Shown here in pieces: positions 1-6,279 of a stretch of 6,750 nt of DNA (its first letter is position 1; the number at the start of each line of letters is the position of its first letter). A program made the translations under genes and the position numbers. The notes under the pieces were generated by a model. That model was not told the origin of the DNA and did not search any database. It saw nothing but the letters and a program-made list of their open reading frames with translations. Origin of the DNA: Verrucomicrobiota bacterium (GTDB taxonomy: Bacteria > Verrucomicrobiota > Verrucomicrobiia > Verrucomicrobiales > Verrucomicrobiaceae); NCBI GenBank assembly GCA_023429545.1, contig JAEYUU010000699.1, positions 1 through 6,750 on the forward strand, read 5' to 3'.

Positions 1-358
1 GCGCCGTGGCATGCACCCACATCTGGGAGACGATGAGGCGCAACCAGCCACGGACCGGCATGCGGTCCCTCTGTTCACGGCCCTGCACGAGGCCCATCAA
101 CCCATCGCAGAACCACGCCTGCATGACCTTCATGAACGCATACAACAGCGCCAGGATGAGGGAGGACTCCAGCACCCGGTGTTCAGCAAATCCAGAGCGT
201 GACATGTCACTCCAGAAATAGAAGAGGTAGAGCACGAAGGGCACGCTGCCCGCATAGTAGAGCAACCACAGACCCGCTGGGGCGCGGCGCAGCAGGTGCG
301 TGCCCTCCTCCACCATGGAGAAGAGTTCACGACGATCGCGCGTGCTGGCTTTTGGCAT
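1..358 (-). CDS. Membrane protein of unknown function, N-terminal 119 residues (runs off left edge)
   Basis: An open frame on the minus strand starts at ATG 356-358 and is still open at base 1, so only the N-terminus is seen. It begins MPKASTRDRRELFSMVEEG, then shows a hydrophobic aromatic-rich span at about residues 29-50 (rich in Y, F, L and W) and a second at about 62-82 (LILALLYAFMKVMQAW). A basic stretch, REQRDR, follows near residue 94. I do not recognise the family. It lies 42 bp downstream of the B-box gene on the same strand and is probably co-transcribed with it. There is no good Shine-Dalgarno at the ATG. An in-frame TTG 24 bases upstream has a GGGGAG only 3 nt before it, so the start is uncertain. 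Similar Verrucomicrobial clusters of RDD-type membrane proteins sometimes continue into DUF4129 or SpoIIM-like genes, but nothing here proves that. Confidence 0.72.
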   Translation of the reverse strand, partial: MPKASTRDRRELFSMVEEGTHLLRRAPAGLWLLYYAGSVPFVLYLFYFWSDMSRSGFAEHRVLESSLILALLYAFMKVMQAWFCDGLMGLVQGREQRDRMPVRGWLRLIVSQMWVHATA

Positions 359-400
359 GCTGGCTGGATACTTTTGCAAAGGCTCCCCGAACTGTGTCTC

Positions 401-730
401 CTAGAATCCGAATCGCTGCCACATCACGCCCTCGTGAAACTCCGATGGAGTGCTGAGCAGCAGCTTCCCAAAGAACCACGCCGTGCCCCACAATAGGGCA
501 ACCCCCAGCACCGCCTGCAGCGGGACGGTGATCATGAACCAGTCACGCTTCGGCTTTTCCCTGGTTTCCACCTTGGCGCGATGGCACGCGCTGCACACCA
601 TGCGCCCATCGAGCTCGGTCACGCACTCGCGGCAAAACGGCTGGCCGCAGGAGGTGCAGCGGGCCGCCGCTTCTCGGCGCGGGTGATTGAGGCAGTGAGA
701 TTGTTGAAGAGTGGCGGTGGCGGCAGACAT
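401..730 (-). CDS. B-box-type zinc finger protein with one C-terminal transmembrane segment
   Basis: This 109-aa protein has an N-terminal double zinc-binding module. The ligands are visible as C13-x2-H16, C25-x2-C28, C33-x2-C36 and C46-x2-C49-H50, the spacing of bacterial B-box-like zinc fingers. A basic linker (about 51-63, RAKVETREKPKR) leads to one hydrophobic span at about 66-92, followed by a short tail ending WQRFGF. The likely topology is a cytoplasmic zinc module anchored in the inner membrane, working as a protein-interaction domain; the partner is unknown. It lies 30 bp after the 356-aa membrane protein and 42 bp before the left-edge gene, as part of the minus-strand operon. No convincing Shine-Dalgarno precedes the ATG, so translation may depend on coupling. 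The same module occurs in decayed form in the 216-aa protein of this operon. Confidence 0.85.
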   Translation of the reverse strand: MSAATATLQQSHCLNHPRREAAARCTSCGQPFCRECVTELDGRMVCSACHRAKVETREKPKRDWFMITVPLQAVLGVALLWGTAWFFGKLLLSTPSEFHEGVMWQRFGF

Positions 731-760
731 GTTGACGCAGTCCGGTAAGAGGTTGGGGAA

Positions 761-1831
761 CTAAGGCATCGACAATGGTGGAGGAGGGGCGTCAGTTGCG
801 GTCGCGGCCCGGCGACGAGGTGCGTACATCAGTTGCATGGCTCCGAGGCATGCGAGGATCAATGCGAGCGTGAGAAACCCCCATGCCCAAGGACCGGCCT
901 GATCAAACCGGAAGGATGCAAGATGGATGAAGGCCTCCTCGCTGCTCCGCTGGTTCGATTCCAGAACCTCGATCGGAGTGCGGTTTCCGGCAGCATTCGC
1001 GGCGCCTGCAACGGCAATTGCAAAAAGGGCCAGGGCAGCGAGCAGGTGCGTGACCAGACCTCCCCAGAGAGCGACAGCCAATCCTCCCGGCACGCTTTGC
1101 TGGTACGCCCTCACCAGCGCAACTATGACCATGATGGCGGAACCACAACCTACTATCATGCTCATCGACGTGAAGAACGTGCCCTCCACAAACAACTCCC
1201 CTCCGAGCAGGAGCGCCCAGCCGATGGCAAGCAGACCAGCCGCCAGCACCCAGCCACTTCCTGACCAGGCCAGCTTCGCGCCGGCCATGGGCGCATACAC
1301 TGACGATGGCGGGAATGCAGTGGCTGCAGCGGCAGAGGCCACCGCGCCGGGGTCCATGACAGGCAGGTCCCTCTGATGCTCCATGCAGAGTACCTCCAGT
1401 CTCTGGATCACCGGCTGTGCGGTGTGCAGACGGTTGAGCGCCTTGAGCCGGAGCACCTGGACGGCGGTCTGGACAGTGCATGCACAGGTCTGACCCCGGG
1501 CCAGGTGCACCGTGAGGAGAATCAGAAGCAATCCGGCCGGAAGGGCCAGGCTGATCGGGACGAAGGGCTCCTGGCTCCATGTCGCCCACGTCAGCAGGGC
1601 AAAGAGCAAGGCGCCCACCGCGAGCAGGACAGCCATCCAGGTGTAGCGCCGGGTCGGCGTGAGCGTCAGCGCCTGGACGTTCTTGTAGTCCAGCCGCCGG
1701 TATACCTCGGACACCGCCAGCAGCAGTCCCTTCCCCTCGATCACCAGCAGATGGTCTGGACCCTGCCAGAGGGATCCACCCCCGCCGTGATTACCGGCGA
1801 GCCAGGTGTAGTCAGCAAATTGCTTTTTCAT
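761..1831 (-). CDS. Polytopic membrane protein of unknown function (356 aa)
   Basis: The first ~60 residues are soluble, with a glycine run (GGGG at 16-19) and an alternating pattern (LLVIEGKGLLLAVSEVYRRL, then NVQALTLTPTRRY). This could be a small beta-rich or PH-like domain, which is a guess. Six hydrophobic spans follow at about 65-85, 90-111, 193-213, 218-241, 249-278 and 314-336. A soluble loop of roughly 80 residues (112-192) lies between spans 2 and 3, and another (279-313) lies between spans 5 and 6. The C-terminus is short, basic and proline-rich. I do not recognise a named family or any catalytic motif. The ATG is 14 bp after the stop of the 216-aa gene, and its GGAG lies in that gap, 3 nt before the ATG, so translational coupling is likely. 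It is the middle member of the five-gene minus-strand operon. Confidence 0.82.
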   Translation of the reverse strand: MKKQFADYTWLAGNHGGGGSLWQGPDHLLVIEGKGLLLAVSEVYRRLDYKNVQALTLTPTRRYTWMAVLLAVGALLFALLTWATWSQEPFVPISLALPAGLLLILLTVHLARGQTCACTVQTAVQVLRLKALNRLHTAQPVIQRLEVLCMEHQRDLPVMDPGAVASAAAATAFPPSSVYAPMAGAKLAWSGSGWVLAAGLLAIGWALLLGGELFVEGTFFTSMSMIVGCGSAIMVIVALVRAYQQSVPGGLAVALWGGLVTHLLAALALFAIAVAGAANAAGNRTPIEVLESNQRSSEEAFIHLASFRFDQAGPWAWGFLTLALILACLGAMQLMYAPRRRAATATDAPPPPLSMP

Positions 1832-1845
1832 GCGCTCCAGCTTTC

Positions 1846-2496
1846 CTACCTGTCAAAAAAGGCTCGCGTCAGGCCGCTTACGAGCAACACGCCCCACGCA
1901 CCACATTGCAGGAGGCTCAGGACGAGCGCCCAGACCAGGCGCCAGGGACCGCGCGGCACAAGACTGCGGGGCTTCTTCCAACCATAAATGGTGAATCCCA
2001 AGGCCAGAGGGGCGGTGATGAGACTCGCTGGCAGGGCGAACATCGCCATCAATACCACTCCAATCGGACCGAGCAGCAGCAACGGCACACAGACCAGGAA
2101 TGGCAGCAGCGCCGTGCCCAGCGCAATGTTGTCCCACAGGACCCGGCGCACCTCGAAACGGGAGTCCTTCCGGCGGCCCCGCAGTTCATCCAGGCACTTC
2201 AGGCATACATGTTCCGCACCCCACTGGGCTGACCAGGCCTCCGAAACAAAGACCCCGCAGTGCGAACAGGTGCGGACAGCGCGCCTGTTGGGACTGTAGA
2301 AGCAGGTCGCCTCCCCGGGCGCGGGCGGTTCCTCCGGCAACGCGGGTGGCCCCGCGTGAGGCACGTGCCTCATGGCAGGCAGCAGCACTGCTTGCACCGG
2401 CCTGCGGCAGAGAGGGCAGGCCCCTTCTCGTGACGACGCAAAGACCGCCACCGGAATATGGTAGCCGCAAGCCGAGCATCGAACCATGGTCATCAT
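1846..2496 (-). CDS. Zinc-ribbon/B-box-like membrane protein (216 aa)
   Basis: The N-terminus carries a zinc-ribbon-like module, C7-x2-C10 and C27-x2-C30. A proline/alanine-rich linker follows (about 42-62). A second Cys cluster (C65, C77-x2-C80, C98-x2-C101) matches the framework of the B-box module in the 109-aa neighbour but lacks several ligands. Three hydrophobic spans follow at about 124-146, 147-171 and 186-208. The likely arrangement is a cytoplasmic N-terminal metal module on an inner-membrane anchor. The function is unknown. There are ATG codons at positions 1, 2 and 4. I chose the first because an AAAGGGGA lies 8 nt upstream of it. It begins 32 bp after the GYF_2-RDD gene and ends 14 bp before the next gene, consistent with one operon. 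Confidence 0.84.
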   Translation of the reverse strand: MMTMVRCSACGYHIPVAVFASSREGACPLCRRPVQAVLLPAMRHVPHAGPPALPEEPPAPGEATCFYSPNRRAVRTCSHCGVFVSEAWSAQWGAEHVCLKCLDELRGRRKDSRFEVRRVLWDNIALGTALLPFLVCVPLLLLGPIGVVLMAMFALPASLITAPLALGFTIYGWKKPRSLVPRGPWRLVWALVLSLLQCGAWGVLLVSGLTRAFFDR

Positions 2497-2504
2497 TGCT
2501 GTCG

Positions 2505-2512
2505 TCCCCTTT
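2505..2512 (-). promoter_or_regulatory. Ribosome binding site of the 216-aa zinc-ribbon gene
   Basis: The minus strand reads AAAGGGGA here, 8 nt before the ATG at 2494-2496. It is the clearest Shine-Dalgarno-like site in the left operon and it favours the first of three in-frame ATGs (codons 1, 2 and 4). Confidence 0.5.
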
Positions 2513-2528
2513 CAGGCCGCCTTGTCCA

Positions 2529-3395
2529 TCACTTCCAGACCACACGCGTAGCGCAGATGCGATCGTGCAGCGCCCGCTTTTCCTTGTCCGGTCCTGCCAT
2601 CCACCACGGAAAACCACCCGCGATGGTACCAATGACACCGGCAAAGATCATTCCCAGGATCCAGAATGCGGCCGGGCCACCATCCTCCATTTTCTGAAAA
2701 TCGCCCACCGTGCTCACCCCGATGACAATGACAAGCACCACGGGAATCATGAGGACGATACCCCAGATGAGCCAGTTCAGGATCTGACTCGCGGCCCAGC
2801 GCCCCAAGGCCCGCGGCCACCTGAGCGGCATGCCATCCATGGTGACCACCTTGAAGCCCAGCGCCATCTTCCCAAGGGTGCCCCCGAAGCGGACCACCAT
2901 CCACGTGTGATACCAGGCATTCAACCCCAGTGAAAGCCCCAGCGTCAGGAAGACGATGACGAGGGTGAAAATGCCCGCGGCATTCTCGTTACCCACACCA
3001 ACCGCCCCCAAGGAGATAAATGCTGCCATGACCAGCTGAATGATCTGCTGGGCCACCATCTGGATGATGTAGTCAATGAACCACGCCAAAAATCGCCACC
3101 AGAAGCCCACGTAGCGGATGGCACTGGGAGCCGTCAGTTCACCAATGACGCCTTCGCGCATCTGCTGCACCAGCAGATCCTTGCTCTGCTCTGCGACCGC
3201 CACACCGCTGATCATGGGTGTGCCGGTGGTAACCACCAAATCCGGGCGCACCCGGCCCAGGGGCTGCCAGTCCGGCATGCCCTCCCGCCACAGCAGGGTC
3301 TCCACCTTCACGGAGCCGTTCTCAGCCAGCGACGCCAAATCTGAATCCGACACAGGACCCTTCTGCTGACCGTTCTCCGCGTAAAACCAGTTCAT
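2529..3395 (-). CDS. GYF_2 domain-RDD family membrane protein
   Basis: Residues 1-50 form a GYF_2 domain: W3 and Y5, the KGPVSDSDL stretch, then LLWREGMPDWQPL. Such domains are thought to bind proline-rich peptides. After a linker (51-93), an RDD domain begins with R101-F-L-A-W-F-I-D108, continues with GGTLGKMALGFKVV (171-184), and ends with RALHDR around D278. Four hydrophobic spans lie at about 104-130, 141-163, 205-227 and 244-266. RDD proteins are inner-membrane proteins. A few have been linked to ion exchange, but most have no known substrate. This is the first gene of the five-gene minus-strand operon, with 104 bp between it and the upstream lipoprotein gene. A weak AGGA lies about 12 nt before the ATG. 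The proline-rich linker of the 216-aa neighbour is a possible GYF ligand (inference). Confidence 0.92.
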   Translation of the reverse strand: MNWFYAENGQQKGPVSDSDLASLAENGSVKVETLLWREGMPDWQPLGRVRPDLVVTTGTPMISGVAVAEQSKDLLVQQMREGVIGELTAPSAIRYVGFWWRFLAWFIDYIIQMVAQQIIQLVMAAFISLGAVGVGNENAAGIFTLVIVFLTLGLSLGLNAWYHTWMVVRFGGTLGKMALGFKVVTMDGMPLRWPRALGRWAASQILNWLIWGIVLMIPVVLVIVIGVSTVGDFQKMEDGGPAAFWILGMIFAGVIGTIAGGFPWWMAGPDKEKRALHDRICATRVVWK

Positions 3396-3499
3396 GAGCG
3401 TCGTAATTCCTTATTCCAAGCGCCGCCATGGTTGCGGAGAGTCGCACCGAGGTCAATGGCCAACCACTTCAGCTCCGTAGAAGCGCGGACAATTCCCCG
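3396..3499 (-). promoter_or_regulatory. Intergenic region probably holding the promoter of the five-gene operon
   Basis: This 104-bp gap is the largest on the minus strand between the lipoprotein and the left edge, so the operon promoter is expected here. On the minus strand there is a TTGACC, but no good -10 element at the right distance. I can support the location by context but not an exact promoter. No strong stem-loop with a T-run is visible to terminate the lipoprotein transcript. Confidence 0.25.
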
Positions 3500-4171
3500 C
3501 TATCCATCGCTCAGCCGTTCCACCACGGCATTCCGCACCCTACCCTCCGTCTCATACGTGGCGAAGCCGAATGGCACGCAGCGATCAATCTCGCCGCTGC
3601 GCAAACTGAGCTGAGCCCTGGAAATGTCCGCCCTGGCAAGGGGCCGGTCATCCAGCCAGACGGCAAGCGTGTCACGAGTCACCTCGACGCGAACCCGGTG
3701 CCATTTCCCGTCTTCAAACCGCTGCATGCTGCCCGTGGAATTCATGCTGGCGTCCAACCCATCAATGGACGAGATGCCCACCTGCGAACCGCCCCAGCCG
3801 CCCAGGACAAAGGTGACGCAATTCTCCGCGCTTCCCACAGGAAACGTCACGCTGCCGAAAAAGTCCCGCCCGCTGACCCGCATGGCCTCATAGGTGATGC
3901 GGTAGGCCGTGAGCGGAAGGCCGTCCTGCTCCCAGGTGGGGAACACGATGCCTGTCATGGGCGACCCGGCCTTGAGGATGTAGCCTTCCGCCTCGCGTTG
4001 CACCCCGCCAGAGTGGAGCATCTCCGCCTCCTTCCAATGCTCGACCAGAGGGAGTGCGAAAAGTGCCCATCGCTGCGGCTTCTCGGGTGCCTGCCGTGCC
4101 TCTGGACCACACGCGGCGAGGCACAGCACCAGCAGAGCGGGTGTGCAGGCGCGTATGATGCATCCTTTCAT
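3500..4171 (-). CDS. Lipoprotein with LamG/DUF1080-like C-terminal region
   Basis: The N-terminus is a lipoprotein signal: basic start, hydrophobic core (PALLVLC), then lipobox L18-A19-A20-C21, predicting acylation at C21 and membrane anchoring. The rest of the 223-aa protein is beta-rich. The segment at 156-175 (KWHRVRVEV... then LAVWLDD) and the closing stretch around 201-220 (FGFATYETEG followed by VRNAVVERL) have the look of the concanavalin-like jelly roll found in LamG and DUF1080 proteins, which are abundant in PVC bacteria and bind or cleave carbohydrate. No catalytic residue can be assigned, so binding or an unknown role is as likely as hydrolysis. It stands 68 bp from the EVE gene stop on the same strand. 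The ATG has no Shine-Dalgarno directly upstream (three AGT triplets precede it). Confidence 0.85.
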   Translation of the reverse strand: MKGCIIRACTPALLVLCLAACGPEARQAPEKPQRWALFALPLVEHWKEAEMLHSGGVQREAEGYILKAGSPMTGIVFPTWEQDGLPLTAYRITYEAMRVSGRDFFGSVTFPVGSAENCVTFVLGGWGGSQVGISSIDGLDASMNSTGSMQRFEDGKWHRVRVEVTRDTLAVWLDDRPLARADISRAQLSLRSGEIDRCVPFGFATYETEGRVRNAVVERLSDG

Positions 4172-4239
4172 ACTACTACTGGCATCACACTTCCGTTTGT
4201 TCGCAAGACCCTCGGGGCATCGCAGCAGGAGTGAACGTT

Positions 4240-4713
4240 TTACTTCAGCACAACGCCACCCATTTTGCAGATGAGGTCAAAGTGCTTCTTCTCCACTGGA
4301 GTGACAGAGAGCCTGTTTCCGCGACGCAGGGTGATGAGATCCGTCAGGCGTGGCTCATCACGCAGAGCAGTGAGGGTGACGAAGTTCTTGAAATCCGCCT
4401 CCCAAGTCACATCGACCAGCAACCAGCGCGGTTCTTCCTTCTTGCTCCCCTTGTCATAGTATTCGCTGTCCGGATCGAACTGGGTGGGGTCGGGACGCGC
4501 TTCGCTGGAAATGCGCACCACGCCAGCAACTCCGGGCACTTCACAGCTTGAATGGTAGATGAATCCCAGGTCGCCCACCTTCATGTCATCCCGCATCATG
4601 TTGCGCACCTGGTAGTTCCGCACGCCGTTCCAGGGCTCGGTTTTCTTGGGGCGCTTTTTCAGGTCGTCAAAGGAGAAGACGTCGGGTTCGGTTTTCAGTA
4701 GCCAGTAGCGCAT
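4240..4713 (-). CDS. EVE domain-containing protein (thymocyte nuclear protein 1 family)
   Basis: The 157 residues form a single complete EVE domain, a PUA-like fold. Family landmarks run in order: YWLLKTEPDVFSFDDL (3-18), WNGVRNYQVRNMM (28-40), the VGDLGFIYHSS pocket strand (46-56), PGVAGVVRI (60-68), DPTQFDPDSEYYD (75-87), PRWLLVDVTW (95-104), and LRRGNRLSVTPV (129-140). EVE and related PUA-like domains bind modified bases in DNA or RNA. In bacteria the lone-domain proteins are widespread, but their physiological ligand is unsettled. The start matches the usual family start, immediately before YWLLK. No Shine-Dalgarno is visible. The gene is divergent from the SGNH hydrolase, with only 20 bp between the two start codons. 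No restriction or defence partner is next to it, which argues for a housekeeping form. Confidence 0.95.
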   Translation of the reverse strand: MRYWLLKTEPDVFSFDDLKKRPKKTEPWNGVRNYQVRNMMRDDMKVGDLGFIYHSSCEVPGVAGVVRISSEARPDPTQFDPDSEYYDKGSKKEEPRWLLVDVTWEADFKNFVTLTALRDEPRLTDLITLRRGNRLSVTPVEKKHFDLICKMGGVVLK

Positions 4714-4733
4714 GGTGTGCGCATCATCGCGGG

Positions 4734-5537
4734 ATGAATTGGCTGCGCCAAGGGTTTTTCGCGTCGATGGTGGCGGTGGTTGCGCTGCCGGCGACTGCTC
4801 AAAGCCCGGCCCCGGTCAAGACACGTGCCGCCGACCAACCACAACCAATCTCCGAGATCGGCTGGCTGCGCCGCGTGGGTGCGCAACAGGGCATCCTGAC
4901 CAACCAGCCCTGTCGCATATGCTTCATTGGTGATTCCCTCACTGAATTCTGGGAGCACACCGGCAAGGCGGACTGGGATCTCCATTTCGCGCCGTTCAAG
5001 GCCGCCAACCTCGGCCTCACCGCCGACCGCACGGAACACATCCTGGAGCGCATCCGCCGCCTCGACTTCCGGCGCGCGAAGCCGGAACTCGTGGTGCTGC
5101 TCATGGGCACCAACAACCTGGGCATGGAACCGCCAGATGCACCGGAGGAGGTGCTTCGCGCGATCCAGCGGGCGGTGGCGATGCTTCAGTCAAAGATGCC
5201 GGAAGCCAAGGTTCTGCTCCTGACCCTGCCGCCCAGCGGCGACGAACCGAAAAGCGCTCTTCGTCAGCGCATCCAGCAAACCAATGCCCTGATCACCAAA
5301 GCCTCCTGGCCCGACAAGGTGCGGATCGTGCCGGTGTATGAAGCCATGGTGGACGCTGATGACCGGTGGAAGACCGGCTACACGCTGGATGGCACGCACT
5401 TCAGTGCCAGCGGCTATGCCAGTCTCGCGGCTTTGCTCTCGCCTGTGGTGAAGGAGATGCTGACCCCTGCGGCGGATTCATCTCCAGGCCCCTCTTCAGC
5501 CGCGCAAAATGCGAAGGGCCGCAAGCCAGGTCGATAA
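4734..5537 (+). CDS. Exported SGNH/GDSL-family hydrolase
   Basis: Residues 1-22 are a Sec signal peptide (WLRQ, then a hydrophobic core ending ALPATA), with likely cleavage after A22. The mature protein carries the SGNH blocks in order: block I G66-D67-S68-L-T with nucleophile Ser68; block II around N92-L-G94, followed by DRT; block III G125-T-N127-N128; block V D219-G-T-H222, giving the catalytic Asp219 and His222. The layout resembles the platelet-activating-factor acetylhydrolase-type GDSL esterases common in PVC bacteria, often acting on acetylated or acylated sugars; the substrate here is unknown. The C-terminus (about 245-267) is low-complexity and rich in Pro, Ser and basic residues. 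The start is fixed by the signal peptide: no start codon lies in frame nearby upstream, and no clear Shine-Dalgarno is present. Its promoter must overlap the divergent EVE gene. Confidence 0.93.
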   Translation: MNWLRQGFFASMVAVVALPATAQSPAPVKTRAADQPQPISEIGWLRRVGAQQGILTNQPCRICFIGDSLTEFWEHTGKADWDLHFAPFKAANLGLTADRTEHILERIRRLDFRRAKPELVVLLMGTNNLGMEPPDAPEEVLRAIQRAVAMLQSKMPEAKVLLLTLPPSGDEPKSALRQRIQQTNALITKASWPDKVRIVPVYEAMVDADDRWKTGYTLDGTHFSASGYASLAALLSPVVKEMLTPAADSSPGPSSAAQNAKGRKPGR

Positions 5538-5623
5538 CGGATTGTCTTCTCCTGCCATCAGTTGCACCACCATTCACGGGGTGTTTACGCCACCGGGTAG
5601 CCCAACCTGCTTGCAACCGACAT

Positions 5624-5652
5624 TTGACTTCGATCGTATCCTTGTGAAAAAT
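5624..5652 (+). promoter_or_regulatory. Candidate sigma-70-type promoter of rex
   Basis: TTGACT at 5624-5629 (5 of 6 to TTGACA) is followed after exactly 17 nt by AAAAAT at 5647-5652 (4 of 6 to TATAAT). Transcription from it would begin at about 5658-5660, on the rex GTG, implying a leaderless or nearly leaderless mRNA. That fits the absence of a Shine-Dalgarno. The -10 lies inside the Rex-box-like palindrome. Confidence 0.45.
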
Positions 5653-5658
5653 CACAAG
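5641..5658. promoter_or_regulatory. Rex-operator-like palindrome overlapping the rex start
   Basis: The 18 bases CTTGTGAAAAATCACAAG form a perfect 6-bp inverted repeat (CTTGTG/CACAAG) that extends to 7 bp (A5647 with T5652) around AAAA. The half-sites TTGTGA/TCACAA are those of the known Rex operator (TTGTGAAnnnnTTCACAA). The centre is 2 bp shorter than that consensus. It lies directly upstream of and into the rex GTG, overlapping the candidate -10, so Rex bound here would block its own transcription. Confidence 0.6.
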
Positions 5659-6278
5659 TGCCCAAGCCCGAGATCCCCCGCAAAACCGTCTACCGATTCT
5701 CCATCTATCAGCGGTGCCTCAACCGCCTGAAGGACAACCACATCGAGACCGTCTCTTCGGAAGCGCTCGCCAAGGCAGCGGGCGTGAAGTCCACCCAGCT
5801 TCGCAAGGACCTGACGCATCTGGGTCAGTTCGGGACCCGCGGCCTGGGTTACAATGTGGCCGGTCTTGGCTCTGCGATCGGCGAGGTGCTGGGCCGTTCC
5901 CGCCTCCAACCGGTCATCCTCGTGGGGGTGGGAAATCTCGGCGCGGCGCTCCTTCGCTACGGCGGATTCCAGAAAGAGGGCTTCGAAATCGTCGCCGCCT
6001 TCGACACCAAGCCAGACCCGCGACGGGTGAAAGGCCTCAAGACCCAGCTCCTTGATGCCAGCGAACTTACCAGCTTCATCCGTCAGCACCAGATCAAGAT
6101 GGCCATCCTCACCGTTCCCGGAACCCACGCCCAGGAAGTGGTGAATACCATGGTGGAAACCGGCATCCAGGCTGTGCTGAACTTCTCCCCCGTGGTGCTC
6201 GAAGTGCCGCGGAATGTGGTCGTGAATAATGTGGATCTCGCGGTGGAGTTGGAGAACTTGAGTTATTTCATCCGATAG
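5658..6278 (+). CDS. rex: Redox-sensing transcriptional repressor Rex
   Basis: This is a full-length Rex of 206 aa, within the usual family size. An N-terminal winged helix includes IPRKTVYRFSIYQRCL (6-21), the recognition-helix region STQLRKDLTHLG (45-56) and the wing FGTRGLGY (58-65). The C-terminal Rossmann domain has the nucleotide motif G90-V-G92-N-L-G95 and D116 at the end of the second strand for the adenosine ribose. Conserved family stretches are VPGTHAQEV (153-161) and VLNFSPVVLEVP (173-184), with a C-terminal helix around DLAVELENLSYF. Rex dimers sense the NADH/NAD+ ratio: DNA is bound when NAD+ dominates and released by NADH, derepressing respiratory or fermentative genes. The start is GTG, because an in-frame TGA at 5625-5627 leaves no better upstream start and no Met occurs until late in the protein. 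A Rex-box-like palindrome on the start suggests autoregulation. A 70-aa unknown gene follows. Confidence 0.96.
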   Translation: MPKPEIPRKTVYRFSIYQRCLNRLKDNHIETVSSEALAKAAGVKSTQLRKDLTHLGQFGTRGLGYNVAGLGSAIGEVLGRSRLQPVILVGVGNLGAALLRYGGFQKEGFEIVAAFDTKPDPRRVKGLKTQLLDASELTSFIRQHQIKMAILTVPGTHAQEVVNTMVETGIQAVLNFSPVVLEVPRNVVVNNVDLAVELENLSYFIR

Positions 6279-6279
6279 C

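Noticed and set aside
130..330. A minus-strand 66-codon frame near the left edge
   Set aside because: It is an alternative frame of the edge-truncated membrane protein (1-358), which has coherent hydrophobic spans and continues out of the window.
903..1987. Open frames overlapping the 356-aa membrane protein (903-1589 minus, 1376-1987 plus)
   Set aside because: They are out-of-frame or antisense readings of a gene with coherent membrane spans. Their residue composition is biased and shows no family resemblance.
2100..2933. A 277-codon plus-strand open frame across the zinc-ribbon and RDD genes
   Set aside because: It crosses two well-supported minus-strand genes and their gap, and its product is Pro/Arg/His-rich without recognisable motifs, so it is a composition shadow.
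3428..4234. A 268-codon open frame on the plus strand, opposite the lipoprotein
   Set aside because: It is longer than the gene beneath it, but its translation has no domain pattern, no hydrophobic periodicity and an Arg/His/Pro-rich composition typical of antisense frames in GC-rich DNA. The minus-strand lipoprotein has a clear lipobox and jelly-roll motif.
4240..5537. EVE gene as part of a modified-base restriction or phage-defence system
   Set aside because: EVE domains in defence systems are usually fused or adjacent to McrB- or nuclease-type genes. Here the domain stands alone between a lipoprotein and an exported esterase.
5562..5617. Possible terminator or hairpin between the SGNH gene and rex (GTTGCA with TGCAAC; GGTG with CACC)
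   Set aside because: The arms are only 4-6 bp with long spacing and no T-run, so chance pairing is as likely. I see no supportable terminator in 5538-5623.
5652..6128. A 158-codon minus-strand open frame antisense to rex
   Set aside because: Rex is unmistakable on the plus strand over its full length. The antisense product has no motif.
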